DNA of 64,000 nt from Geosiphon pyriformis (GCA_016748015.1 JAAOMT010000648.1:277160-341159); one strand, 5' to 3'; positions 24,337 to 36,307 are shown, counted from the first letter of the stretch. Notes: generated from the letters alone by a model not told the origin. Made by a program: numbers and translations.

Positions 24337-24988
24337 CCTACGCATAAAACTTTTTATTTAAGTTTTTAAAAATCAAACTTATATAATGGTATTGTATATT
24401 ATATTTAACCCAATTTATAAGATAAAAGAAACTACGTCACGAAAATTTACTAATAAATTTTCCTAAACATTTTTTAAATTAGAATCCTTAATATCAATCA
24501 AAGACAGGATTCAAGAAAGTACCCAAGGCTTTTTTTTCCAGTTTGCGAATAAAAAAGTATCAATTGCTTCTTTTAGTTTCAGTTAATATCTAATTTGTTT
24601 TACAACATTTTTTAATAACATAAATAGGCTAAAAAATTTCAAAAATATTATAATTTTTTCCGATAAATATATGATATTTTTTCTTTTTTAAAAATTCTTT
24701 TCTCAATGCTCCAGAAATAAATGAAAGAATTTATTTGTCTGGTTAAAAATAATTCAAAGCTAATATTTAATAGCACATCTTGAATTGGGTCAGCGTTTTT
24801 TTAAATCAGATAAAAAATCTCTGCCTTCAAAAACCATTATTTTAAATTTATCATTACCTAGCATTGATGAGAGACTATTATTCAAGCAATCTATAGATAA
24901 TCAGAGCTGTGTCATTTTAAAATAATTGACATGTCATTACAAACTTTTGTATGTATGTCGGTTTAATGGTGGAAAATGAAAATCAATT
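24337..24988. other. Intergenic between convergent copies 9 and 10
   Basis: About 650 bp, AT-rich, no gene or element recognised. Confidence 0.5.
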
Positions 24989-26987
24989 CTAATGATAACC
25001 ATTATTTGGTACTTCCTTTGGTGGTTCTTTTTTACGAAAGATAGATGGTAATTTGATGTTTTGAACCGGCGCTACATCTAGTGGCAACTTAATTTCAACA
25101 CATTTTCCCATTTTTACTTTGAAATATGGTCCCGTATGGTTAGCAAAACTTTTAGCGTCTCGACCAGTTGCTGCGCAGCTCTAAAGGAACAAAGAATAAA
25201 ATTTAACCGATACGAGAGTGTCTCAAAACAATAAATCTTAGCAAAACTGTTTATTTGAAAAGGCTTTTTTAAAGGTCACGAACCTCATTTTCCAATCCAT
25301 TATCTTCCGGTCTACATTCAAATGTGTTGTTGCCATCCGACCAGAATTCACTTTTGTGATGGAGAAAGGGAGGCGCATCTACAATTCCTGTAAATCTATT
25401 AGGCTCTTCAGAATTCGAACTAAGAGGTGGCCAGTGTATCATGGGATCTTGAGCAACTGTAGCACGGAATATTGTAAATCGACCAATATCGATTACAGCC
25501 GAAATAAAGTTTCCAAAATCACCATTGCCAATACGTGGTTGACCATAGGTGAAGATACCAAAATCACGGCGTCCCGATGATCTAATCACAAATGCTATTG
25601 CGGCAAAAACTGCGTATGCTACAGACAAAGAAGAGATTTACCAAAAAAGAAATAGTTGATGATTTTCTAAGTAAACTTGTAAAATTTTTCACATACCCCC
25701 ACCAAGTCCATGTCCGACAAATCGGATAGGCGAATTTGGATTTTGATTAGCGAGTGGTTCAAATGTATTGAAGAATTTCTCTTGATAACCCATCCAGTTT
25801 GTATAAATTTGTTTATGAACCTTTTCTCTCTTCCATCCATTTGAATACCATCTTTTATGAAAAGTTTTCTCCTTATCAATAACAGGATAACTCATTTGAT
25901 CGACTATCCCCTTTTTCATGTAATCTTCTAGCTCAGTCTCTAATCCGGCAAACGCCACAACAACAATTTTTTTTTTATTTTTTCGTCCCAATGCATTCGC
26001 TGGAATTAAAAAGATTAATCAATAATGTCTTGAAAGGAAAAAGAATTAAAGGAAAAAAGAAAATTCTTCTTACTATAAAACCGAGTTGAAATTTTTTCTT
26101 TTTTGCAATAAGCGGCGTTGGCCATATGTGCATATAATTTGAGATTAATAATTTTTGGATCATTTGGAAGAAGATAGGTTCTTTTTAACATGAAGTTCTG
26201 TGAAGGGTCTGTTTCACCACCTTCCATTCCACCTTCTCCATCACCACCTGGGATTCCATCACCACCTGGGATTCCACCGCCGCCTGGAAATCCACCACCG
26301 CCTGGAAATCCACCGCCACCTGGAAATCCACCACCACCTGGAAATCCACCTGGGAATTGAGCGAGAATTTTTTCATCAGATTGGGTATTTTTAGCTGAAA
26401 TTGACGTTTGGGGGTATGCGTCCTCAAGATTTAAATTCAGTTGTGATTCTTCGTCATTTTCATTTATATCTATTTATCAAATGACCTGAAGTTATTTAGT
26501 TTTGAAATCAATGTTCGGCTATGAGCTCACAATGTTATCAAACAAAACTGAAAATGGTATTACCAAAATTTGTGTCGAGATTACTAGATGCTGTAAATTC
26601 GAATGGATTTGATGATGATGATGATGTTTCTTCGATAAATTTAGAATTAATGTATGGCTGCGAGTCCATCGAGCCTTGATCGTACAATTCTCCATGGTTA
26701 AAATCACCTGCTGCGGGGAGAGCACTTTGATATTCTATAGGTATGGATTCCAAATCATTGAAGTCAAGTTCATTTTCATTTAATTGGCGTTTTTCGGTTT
26801 TAAATCTGGCCATTTCGTTTGGCTCTTTTCCCCAAAATGAGTAATTTGCGAGAAAATAGCCAAAAAATGTGACTAAAATCAGAAAGGAAATCTTTTGTTT
26901 TAAAGACCATTTGGCCCGATTCCAGTGATTATTTAATGCTGGAGATGAGGAAAAAACTAATGAAAGGGGTATCGACTCAGTTGGCAT
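24989..26987 (-). CDS. Class 3 lipase paralog, copy 10, Ser-to-Gly elbow, collagen-like Gly-rich linker
   Basis: Exons 26987..26564, 26469..26074, 25999..25697, 25618..25284 and 25180..24989 give 549 aa, the longest member. Basic tail, hydrophobic segment (about 33-52), KTEKRQ dibasic site, acidic linker, then a Gly/Pro/Phe repeat (FPGGGG units, then IPGGDG units, about residues 172-213) unique in the cluster. Domain: 'LYAHMANAAYC', VVVAFAGLE, KVHKQIYTNW, GHGLGG (Gly371), FTYGQPRIGN, VAQDPMIHWP (Asp), FLHHKSEFW (His), SCAATG, HTGPYFKV, GKC and a basic C-terminal extension of about 32 residues containing FRKKEPPKE. Linker intron (26563..26470) as in copies 6 and 8. Probably a pseudo-enzyme; the Gly-rich segment may act as a flexible stalk (inference). 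Confidence 0.86.
26230..26360. repeat. In-frame 18-bp tandem repeats coding the Gly-rich linker of copy 10
   Basis: Plus-strand units of CCACCTGGAAATCCACCG type repeat with small changes, then CCACCTGGGATTCCATCA variants. On the coding strand they give FPGGGG and IPGGDG. Near-identity of units indicates recent expansion by slippage or unequal exchange. Confidence 0.88.
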
Positions 26988-29900
26988 TTCGAAAATATTT
27001 TTCTCAGATAATTCGTGAAAAAATCAAAATCAATTCTTGTTAAATGGCATCGTGTGTTGGGATTTTTATTTGAATGATTAGCAGTTAAGAGAGATAGGAT
27101 AAAAAAAAACAAAGATCAAAGTTTTCTATATTTCGGGAAAACTATAATTGAGATATTTTGAAAAATCAATTTAATCAATATTTTGGCAATAGAATATCTA
27201 TCAGAACGTATCAAATATCATTTATGAAAAAGTAGAAGGCACTTTACATGTTCGTTAGTTTGTTGTCTTATTTTCTAATTTAGAAATTACTTTTAATTGT
27301 TATTGATTGAGTTTTTTAATATTGAGGGAAAAGTATTTAAATTTACAACATTTTGTAAATTGTTTAGTCCTAATTTAAAACTAGTACTCTTCTTTATGCT
27401 ACGCTTTTTTATTGAAAATATTTATTAAATGACTTGAGATTTCAAGTAAATGTAACCGATAACTATATTCTTTATCCTAATATTTTGTTGTATGAACATC
27501 ATTTTAGAATTTGAATAGGTAATTTTTAGCATTTGATATCTTTCAATAAATTTTGTAAACATTTAAAAAATCGGATAAATCGTGTGCCTGTTTGTACACT
27601 TGAAATATAAATATTGACTATTTTGTGAATTGTATGTGGTCAATAAGTTACCAAACAAAACTAATATAGTTCCGTAGAAATTTTTAAAGTTAAAGTTTTC
27701 TCGTGGAATTAGTTGATAATAGTTATTTAGTGTTTTGACTTGAATCAATACCTACAACATTGGAAAATTATTAATCCAAAGTGAATTATTTTGCTACTTT
27801 TTGAAATTAGGAATCTTTTAAATAAGAAATTTGCAAAATTTATTTCATCCCAAATAATATCTAGGAGTAATAATTTTAAATTTTTAAAAAAATATCAAAA
27901 TAAATTTGACAAATTACTTTATATGAATTTTATAAGCTTTTATTTAAGCAGTTTTTTGAATTATTATATTGTGCTTGGACGAGTTATAGAATGCAAAGAG
28001 AATTGTTTTAATTTTTCTATTTGTGTATTTTATTCAACATAATACGTATATGTGTAAAGAATAAAAAGTTTTTTTTTCAAATTGAATAATAAATTTTGTG
28101 AAGCTAAACCAGAATTTAAATTAATGTTACTTTTTTAAATTATATAAAAAAGCGTTTTTCATTGCAATTTCTTTAACAAATAATTTTTATTGAAATTAAA
28201 AATTAAGCATTTATATAAAATGAAATATTTTTTGACTGTTCTAAAGAATAAAATATATTTCTCAATCAAATATTTATCATTTGAAAGTTATAACCTTAAA
28301 TCTTTTTAAGAACATTCTTAATATCAATAAAAAATTTTACATGGCAATGAAGATGTTTATTACAAATTTCCCCATTTTACAAGTGCCACAATTCAGATAT
28401 TAAGTTTCTTGAGAAAAATTTATAAAAAGCTTACGTCTCCAAGAATCTCAAACTTGAACAAAGTAACGATCTGATATTTTTAATTCCTCTTTTAAACAAA
28501 TTATTTCTATCAATTACTTGCCTCAAAGTTACAATTACAAGATTATCTTGGAGTTCTTCAAAAAGCTTGTACTTGTGAATCGGAAATATTGCTTCATTGG
28601 GGTCATAATAATTGGTTTTCATATGCTTCAACAGTCACACTTGAGGGTTACATGATTGATTCACGTACACTTTTAACGGTTGTTCGTGTAGGATCAGGGT
28701 TATCTTTGAAAATATAAATAAATAAGGAATGATCAGGCTAACTATTACGTAAAATGTAATGACTGCTAATATTAATATATTGATAACATATGAATAAAGA
28801 ATTAAGAATTTTTTAAAAACATGTACAAAATGAAAAAAGTGACTAATGATAATTAAAAAATCATGTATAAAAATCAATTAAAAAAAAATAATCATATAAT
28901 TTATTGTGAATAATTTAGAATTTTACTTAAAGAAAATATAGTTTTTTTATAGTAAAAAATATAAGTTTCTCATTTACTTAAAATACTGTTTGTCAAATAT
29001 AATTTTTAAATAAATAAAATAAAAATAATTATTTCGTAAAAATTATTTTTTACTAATATATTAATTAATGTTTCATCCATAAAACTTTTTATTTAATTTA
29101 ACATTTTTAAAAACTTTCAAAATAATCTATCTAAAACATTTTTAAACTCTTTTCATGTATGAAAATTTGATTTTTAATTTTTTTATGTATGAAATAATGG
29201 TTTAATATTTATTTTTTTAACTTATTTGTAACTTACATAAATAAAACCTTCAAACAGTATTCTTTAATATCAAAATGTTTCAGAAGAAATATCTTCAAAA
29301 AAGTTTTTGATATTAAAATTAAATTTAATAATGAATCTTACAATGCACTTGACAAAAGCAAATGAAAATCAATTGGGTACATTGTTAAAATTATGTCTGG
29401 TGCCATTCAACTTCCAATTGATTATACACATCTGTCATGCAGTAAGCCAATAAAACTGGGAATTTTTTTTTTTATCAGGTTTGATATTTAAAATTTCAAC
29501 ATGAAAAAGCACAAAAAGTATATATAAACTTATTACACGTATATCATGTTGAAAAAATGAAGGGAAAAACAACCTGGGCGATCAAGTAGAATATGTAATG
29601 ATGTTACACATTAACTCATTAATTGGCTTCCACTTTTTAATTATAAGATAGTGTGTGTCGAAGTTTTAATCACCAAATGGAAAGATGTCATTAAAAAAAA
29701 TTATAATTTTCTGCTCGTACAATAAATCAATTAATATTTCTTACTTTTTGCGCAAATTATATTTTAATATTACATTAAAAGATGAGAAAAAAAAACGAAA
29801 ATAGATATTACACTCACCTATATTGAACTGTTTTCAAATGTGCTCAAAGCTTCTTCCTGGTTGTGACTAAAAATTGTTTCGAATATTGGAACTAAATACG

Positions 29901-30135
29901 TTTTCAAAATCATAAATAAGAAACTCATCATTTCTATATGAGTTATTTGTTTATTATTTATATTAGAATGAGACATTATCAAGTTCTTCAAAGGTCTCAT
30001 GATAAGTGAAAAGATATTCATATTCAGGTAACAGATCATATCTGAAATTCAAAAAGTTCATTTCCTAAAATCATAATTACCAAGACTATATTTGGTCCCC
30101 TTTCCTAAAACCAAAAAAAAAATTTTTTTTGTGAG
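26988..30135. other. Intergenic, about 3.1 kb, no confident gene
   Basis: Several short open frames occur on the minus strand (30039..29818, 28877..28635, 28631..28431). The middle one is mostly hydrophobic and the last contains YYDPNEAIFPIHKYK, but they do not join into one frame through acceptable splice sites. A good donor (gtgagtg) follows 29819. Possibly a decayed gene; I cannot name it. Confidence 0.35.
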
Positions 30136-30795
30136 ATGAAAATGATTGGTGGCAATAAAGCCTTCCTTTTATGGTTCAAAACCACTATTGTCACTCATTA
30201 TATGAAATTTTCGATGAAATATCACCTACACTTGAATCCTTTCAAAATATTATCACTTTCTTTTTTTCTTTTACCCTTGATTCTTCTTTACTTTAACATG
30301 TTAAGTTTCCATGAAATTGCTCCCATTTTTGAAACTCCAAATTTGATACGGAATCTCGAAGTCATACCCAAATCTTTTCAGAAACGGCAGACAAAATTAG
30401 TTTTTCCAGAGATAAGGTTTAAAGCTTTGAACCGAATTGAGAATTCATTCTATATTAAGGGTAATCCTACTTGGTCTAAACAAACAAATGCAGAGTCTTC
30501 TTCATCTGTACCAAAAGAAACTGAGAAACAAAACCCTGAACAAACAAATTCAGTGTCTTCTTCGTCTGTACCAAAAGAAACTGAGAAACAAAACCCTGAA
30601 CAAACAAATTCAGTGTCTTCTTCGTCTGTACCAAAAGAAACTGGGAAACAAAACCCTCCTAATGGACAGTCATTAAAAGACCCCTCAAATAACTATTCTC
30701 ATCCTCATTCTCATAAAACTCAAAACCCAGATAAAAATAACCTTGTAATTGATTGTGACTGCCAAAATAAGCTACAGCGAAGCTTAAAACTTTAA
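30136..30795 (+). CDS. Orphan N-terminal module of the lipase family with 20-residue tandem repeats, no lipase domain
   Basis: Single open frame of 219 aa. A basic tail, a hydrophobic segment (about residues 38-55) and SFQKRQTKL match the N-terminal layout of the neighbouring lipases (anchor then KRQ site). After that come three near-identical 60-bp repeats (30481-30660) encoding units of the form QTNSVSSSSVPKETEKQNPE, then a His/Asn-rich end. No 'YC' block, elbow or C-terminal lipase exon follows; the next 640 bp are AT-rich. It could be a truncated lipase paralog, a separately evolved secreted or anchored protein, or the first exon of a gene whose rest I cannot find. Three intact repeats with no stop argue that the frame is still under some constraint or is recent. 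Confidence 0.6.
   Translation: MKMIGGNKAFLLWFKTTIVTHYMKFSMKYHLHLNPFKILSLSFFLLPLILLYFNMLSFHEIAPIFETPNLIRNLEVIPKSFQKRQTKLVFPEIRFKALNRIENSFYIKGNPTWSKQTNAESSSSVPKETEKQNPEQTNSVSSSSVPKETEKQNPEQTNSVSSSSVPKETGKQNPPNGQSLKDPSNNYSHPHSHKTQNPDKNNLVIDCDCQNKLQRSLKL
30481..30660 (+). repeat. Three 60-bp direct repeats
   Basis: Units start near 30481, 30541 and 30601 with CAAACAAATNCAG. Units 2 and 3 differ by a few bases, unit 1 by slightly more. All keep frame with the 219-aa protein. Confidence 0.93.
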
Positions 30796-31434
30796 ATTAT
30801 TCTAATTTTTTTGAAATGGAAATAATAACTAAATGGAAATGATTTCTCAGATGGCAAAGCTGGTGGTTTCTAAACTCAAACTTTATAAATTCTAGAGATT
30901 GTCCCGTCAATTTTAAAGCATAATATAGTTTATATTCAAAAAAATGGTTGCATAATTCAAAAATATTAATATTTTTTATGATATTAAAATATAATTTTCC
31001 AATTTCATATTTGACATATTCAGAATATGTAATAAAAAGACCTTATAACTTAAAGAAATCCCTTTCATTTAGAGCGTTACTATTTTTTAATATTTTTTAA
31101 TGAATAAGAAAAAATTCATTCATTTTTAAAATAAAGTTTCTTTGAAATAAAAATTTTAATTTTAATTCACTATGTCAAATAGTACAGTTTTCTATGAAAA
31201 AATTATTTCTAATTTATATATACATTTACATGTATTTTCAATTATGCTCAAAGATATATTTGAAATGGTTAAATGGGGATTGCAATCGTCGGGAAAACCT
31301 TTTTTTTATTTTTTTTGTTATTGATGTCTGAATTGATAAACACGTGAAATCTTTTTAAGACATTGAATTTTTTCAAAATGTCCCCACTGCAATAGCAGCC
31401 CTTTGGTCAAAAGAGAAAGCTATTCAAGTCACCC
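30796..31434. other. Intergenic, AT-rich
   Basis: No supported feature; no lipase-domain remnant was recognised in either strand. Confidence 0.5.
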
Positions 31435-32918
31435 ATGAAAGTCTTGTTGAAATGCGAAAAATGTATCTGGATATTTATCTTAATTACCACGGTGTTCGAT
31501 AAATTTACAATATATTGCCAAAAAATTTCTTCCTCCTCCTTAATAAACCAAAAGACGCACTCTAAAAGGAATAATTCAAACTTGGAAATTCTACCAATAA
31601 ATTTTATTCCCGTTTTAAAAAGTGAACATTTAAAATATGAAAAGTTTCCTTTATACGTTCGTGAAAATAAATTATTGATCCTGGCAACTCAAGGATTTGG
31701 CAAATACACAAAATCATCACCGCCAAAAATCATAGTCAAAGATCCCGAAATTATAACTTTATTCACATCAATGGCACAAATGGCTAACATTCCATTTTGT
31801 AAAAACAGTGATACGATGACTATAAAGGAAAAGGGAATTATAGGTAATTAATTTTTGTTTTGATTAAATTAAATTTTTATCATTAATTGCGATGCTTATG
31901 TTTATGTTCAAAACACGATTTTCTTTTTTAAGGTAACATTATTTCAGTAGAAAAATCTGGAAAAATTTTTGGGTACTTTCGAGGTATAGCTTTTCTTTGA
32001 ATTTTTGATTCTTTCAAGATATAAAACTATCCTAAAACGAAATTTCTTTACCCAAGGTCCAGAAATGAATGCAAAGGAATGGGCTCGAAGAAAATCAGAT
32101 TTTATGAAATTTAATATCGCTCCGAAAGGCTGGTCAGTGGATAATACCTGGGCAAAACCATTTTTAGCATTAGACGGCCCATTTGCTACAATTTTATCAA
32201 AAATTATTCACTACTGTGAGCAGATGAAAAAAGTTGAACCAGAGATATATTTAACAGGTCATGGAATTGGAGGAGGTGAATTTTTATTGCAAATTGAATT
32301 TAAAATTTCGAATCTGGTAATATATATATATATATTACCTTTTCATTCAATTTTGTAGTCTATGCTCTTTATGTTGGAATACTATTGCACGGTTCAAGGT
32401 CAATATTTGAAAAAACGATCCCAGGTCAAACTCGGCACTTGACGATTGTTACCTTTGGACAACCAAGACCAGGAAATGAAAAGCTAGCGCAATTCATTCA
32501 ATTCAAAAAGAAAAATTTTAAAGTTTACAGAGTAACTAATAAGGACGATATGGTACCTCACTATCCCATAAAATCTTCTCAGGGAAAACGATACTCTCAT
32601 GTTGGGAGCGAGTATTGGATTAGTGATATTAGTTGCGATTGTTCAACAAAAAACCCAAAGACAAAGGATTCCTTGTCATTTGCTCTTTACGAGTGTCCAA
32701 GTGTCTTTTCAGAGGATTCAGATGGTGTTGGAGAAAATATGGTAATTTATAAAGAAACTTTCAAAAAGGGTTAATAAATTCTGATATCAAAATTTTTTTT
32801 AAATTTTTAGAATTGCAATCTAGGAACACTTGGGACAAGTACTTCCACACACTATGGTCCCTATTTTGGAACTACATTTGGAAGATGTGAAGATTATCAA
32901 CCAAAAATTGGTGAATAA
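31435..32918 (+). CDS. Class 3 lipase paralog, copy 11, Ser-to-Gly elbow (GHGIGG)
   Basis: Exons 31435..31843, 31933..31983, 32057..32275, 32359..32741 and 32811..32918 give 389 aa, the shortest complete member. Hydrophobic segment about residues 11-28; short linker with SKR. Domain: 'MAQMANIPFC', GYFRGPE, GHGIGG (Gly223), TFGQPRPGN, TNKDDMVPHYP (Asp), YSHVGSEYWI (His), then NCNLG, HYGPYFGT and GRC. An extra 73-nt intron sits directly after the FRG codons; its acceptor (cccaag|GTCC) restores the family pattern FRG-x(4)-EW seen in copies 1 and 2. Relationship is closest to copies 1-4 (the WxxD and MKPRL-type middle) rather than copies 7-10. Probably non-catalytic. Confidence 0.85.
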
Positions 32919-34911
32919 ATGATCCTTTTTCCAAAAATCAAGAAAATTCTTAAAGGTAAAGCAAAGTTTTTGATGAAGAATTCAGGTAAATAATATTTCC
33001 TAATATTTTGCTGCATCTTAAGATTTTCAAAGCTTGTAATCAATTTTGATGCCTGGTTGTGATTTCTTTTATTTTATTCCATTTTAATTCTTTATTTTAA
33101 GAATTAGGACGGTAGGGGGAATTCACGGGATCATGGAGTTGAAATTTAGATTGAAAGGTTTATATAAAGATTCAGTTAATTGAAATTTGATATGGAAACA
33201 AAGTTTTCCGAAAATTTAAAGTATAGTTTTTTTGAAAATAAATATTATTTTATTCGTTTTGCCTTAAGTTTTTAGAAATGATTTGAACGTCAATATTTTT
33301 TTCATTAAGGTTACTAATGCTAAAAATCAAATTACCTTTAAATAATAAAATCAATGCTAAATTACAATTTGTAAATACAAATTGATCAAAACCAGTTATA
33401 AATAAAAATTTCCTTTAAACTCGGAAACATTTTTCTTTGAGTACGCTTTTATTTCAAAATATTTTTTTTAATTGGTGACTGAGACCATCTGCTACTTTAG
33501 TTTCTGGTCAAAAAATTTCTCTATCAACTGATCAAACGAGATATTACCAGTAATAAAGTCTTAAAATCGATCAAAGAAATCAATCTATTTTATTAATCAA
33601 TTTTGAAAATTTACATGGATTAGTAACCGGAAAATAATTAAGATAGAAATAAATAAATATCAATGATCTCTTAGAGATTATCCAAAAATTCCTCTCAAAA
33701 TGTCCGGCCGATCCGAATATAGTAGATAAAAAATAAAAAAAAATTTTAATTTTAACAAGTGATTGATTCCGAACATTATTTTCATTGCTACTTATCGTTC
33801 TGCGTCATTTATCCTTTTTGCACACCCACTTATTATAGCTTTAAAAGATTGTTGGAAAAAATAAGTTCTTTCGATGAAATTTTTATTCCGAGAATACTTT
33901 TTTAATGGTCTTCTTTGTCAGTGATTATATTAAAAACTTTTATTATCAATCATATAAATTAAATTTTTAGTGAATTATAAATCAAATGGCAAACTTCAAT
34001 AATTTCTCTGATATAACTTGGGATCACCCAAATGGTACATCAAAAACACAATTAAAAACCTGAATCGCAATGCGAAGGATAAAACTGCATTGAAGACAAA
34101 TATATTTTAGCATGAAAGCTTTGTTTATCAAGATTTCCCGTATTTTGGAGGCCATAGCTAAAAAAAAATTTGAGTGACTTCACTTTAATTAACCATTCAT
34201 TCAAAGCTAGAATAGCTAATAATAAAGTGAATTAAAAGATAGGCATTATCAGGAAGTATTATTTTAGGATATCAATTAAGCCTCTAAAATCAAGAATCAA
34301 TAATAAAATTCCATGCTTAATTTATTTAGATTATTTTAAGATTTGCTGGTCCAAGAATAGAATATTGCTTTAAATAACTTGATTTTTACACTTGACCATT
34401 ATTTTTTTTTTCTGATTATAAAAATATTTACACAAATTTTTGAGTAAAAATTTAACTGATTATTCAGAATTTTCAATAAAATTGGATTCAAATTTTATGC
34501 ATTTATGAATTCAAAAAAAGAATTGATTATATTATTGTATATATACAGTATAAAATTTACCATTATAAAAAAATTTAAATTTTATTTAAAAAAACAAAGC
34601 ATTATTAATTTGATAATTAATACATTTCTTTTTAAGTAAATATTCTTTTTTTTTTTTTGGAATTTTTTGAATATATTGCAAATATTAATCTTAGGTTTCT
34701 TTGTGGAAATTATAAATTTTTTATTCATAAAATAATTCAATCGACTGCATTTATAAATTGTATTAACCATAGTTGATAGTACAGGCATTGCTAAAATATT
34801 TTTCATAATAGGAATTACTAATATTTTATTTTTAAGCATTAATTACTCAACAAAATTTTCAGTAACTCAAAAAGCGATCTTAATAGTCTCCAATGACAGC
34901 AATCAGAAACT

Positions 34912-34956
34912 AAACGAACGAACGAACGAACGAACGAACGAATGAATGAATGAATG
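34912..34956. repeat. (ACGA)n(ATGA)n tetranucleotide repeat
   Basis: Seven or so ACGA units pass into ATGA units, consistent with CpG-type C-to-T change inside an expanded tract. Confidence 0.92.
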
Positions 34957-35752
34957 GGTAAAGTTTAGCATCACTAATCTCTGTATTATTTCACAGAAAA
35001 TAAATTTCATAAAATGAAAATGAAAAAAAATTTCTAAATAATTTTTCATTTCTTTACTATATAAAATTTGACATAGAATAACCAGTTCACTAATAATCAA
35101 TAACTGTCATATGAAGATAAATATCTGTTGAAAAGACTTGACAATTTATGAAATTTTCATTAAAAATCTTAATTGATTACAATAATCAGGCTTTTAATTT
35201 AATAAATTTCAAAATCATCCCTTTTAGCTGCTGCTGCTGGTGCTGGTGCTGCATCAAAAACGTCGAGCAGTTTGAAAAATCTCTTAAAATCATAATATTT
35301 ATTTATTCTCACGAAAGTGATGTGAGGGCATTGCAATTACGTGTTTTTAATTTCGAGTGAAATTCTAAATAAATAAATAAATAAATTAATAGCATGAATG
35401 CACTTTTTGTACATTAATAAAATTTTATTCAAATCAAAACCTTTTAGAACATAGTATTATCAAGACTTGAGACAAAATGTTTATGATTTGTTAAGTTATT
35501 ATTATTAAAAAAGAAGATTTTCCCGTTCCATGGTATTTCCGCTGCCAAATTAAATTAATAACTTTATTCTTCTAAACTTCTTTGTTCACCGTATAAATCA
35601 ATTCAAGGTTTTGTCTTCGGATAAACTCAGAGTTTATCAAAAGTAATGTACATTGCGGGATATTATTTTTAATCTTTTTTCCAGAATTCATTAAGACCTA
35701 AAATGAGATACATGCTTTTCTGAATTTGCTAAAAAATTTCCAAAATAACAAC

Positions 35753-35780
35753 CGTCGAAAATTTTGAAAAGATATAAATA
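35753..35780 (+). promoter_or_regulatory. Core promoter block with TATAAATA, upstream of first small secreted gene
   Basis: The 28 bases ending in AAAAGATATAAATA match those at 37604-37631 at 25 positions. TATAAATA is 180 bp before the ATG at 35960. Confidence 0.6.
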
Positions 35781-35959
35781 TGGGCTCTAAATTTTTTGGA
35801 TAGCTATTGAGATATATTTCTTGCGAAGCTTTTTATAAAAATAATTTCTTTTTCTATTTCTATTTCTTTGGGCTAAAGATTTTCAAATTTAGAAAAAAAA
35901 TTTACCACTACTTCACATTAAAGCTTTAATAATACACTGAAAATTTAATCACCCTCACG

Positions 35960-36307
35960 ATGAAGAATATCTTTCTGCTCACTTTATTAGTTGTGCTTAT
36001 CTTTACCAGCTGGTCTGTTAACGTCAACTCTGCACCCATTACAGATCTTGATTATTATGGGGAACCAAGCGATTATCCAGGCCAAATATTCCCAAATTCC
36101 GAAAATACTAGCATGCCAAAGGAAACATTACCAGCATCTGACTCTAGCTTTAACTATGACGATAAAAACCTCTCAAATGAAAACCTTCAGGCTTTTCCAG
36201 ACTTTCAAAATTCTTTCAATCAAAATCCTTTTGCTGGAAAATTACCTAACCTTGAAGAAACAACCAAAAGAGTTGATAATTGGTTGAGAAAAACCCTTAA
36301 TTATTGA
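35960..36307 (+). CDS. Small secreted protein (115 aa), unknown function
   Basis: Single exon. A classic signal peptide of about 24 residues (MKNIFLLTLLVVLIF core, ending VNSA before PITD), then an acidic, Pro/Asn/Ser-rich mature part without cysteines, ending in VDNWLRKTLNY. Its N terminus pairs with the gene at 37772 (MKN..L..TL..., SWS, then S.PI), and both share an upstream promoter block, so they are paralogs or have recombined 5' ends. Length and composition fit a secreted effector or wall-associated peptide, but no domain is recognised and function is unknown. Confidence 0.7.
   Translation: MKNIFLLTLLVVLIFTSWSVNVNSAPITDLDYYGEPSDYPGQIFPNSENTSMPKETLPASDSSFNYDDKNLSNENLQAFPDFQNSFNQNPFAGKLPNLEETTKRVDNWLRKTLNY

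Larger units (their letters stand above)
32919..35959. other. Intergenic, about 3 kb
   Basis: No confident gene. Holds a tetranucleotide repeat (34912-34956). A 70-codon frame at 35148-35360 with a Cys/Trp run from a GCTGCTGGTGCTGGT tract looks like a chance frame. Confidence 0.55.

Noticed and set aside
26200-26394. His/Leu-rich plus-strand frame across copy 10
   Set aside because: Antisense shadow of the Gly-rich repeat.
35228-35255. Cys/Trp-rich peptide from GCTGCTGGT repeat
   Set aside because: Simple-sequence frame with no signal peptide or gene structure.
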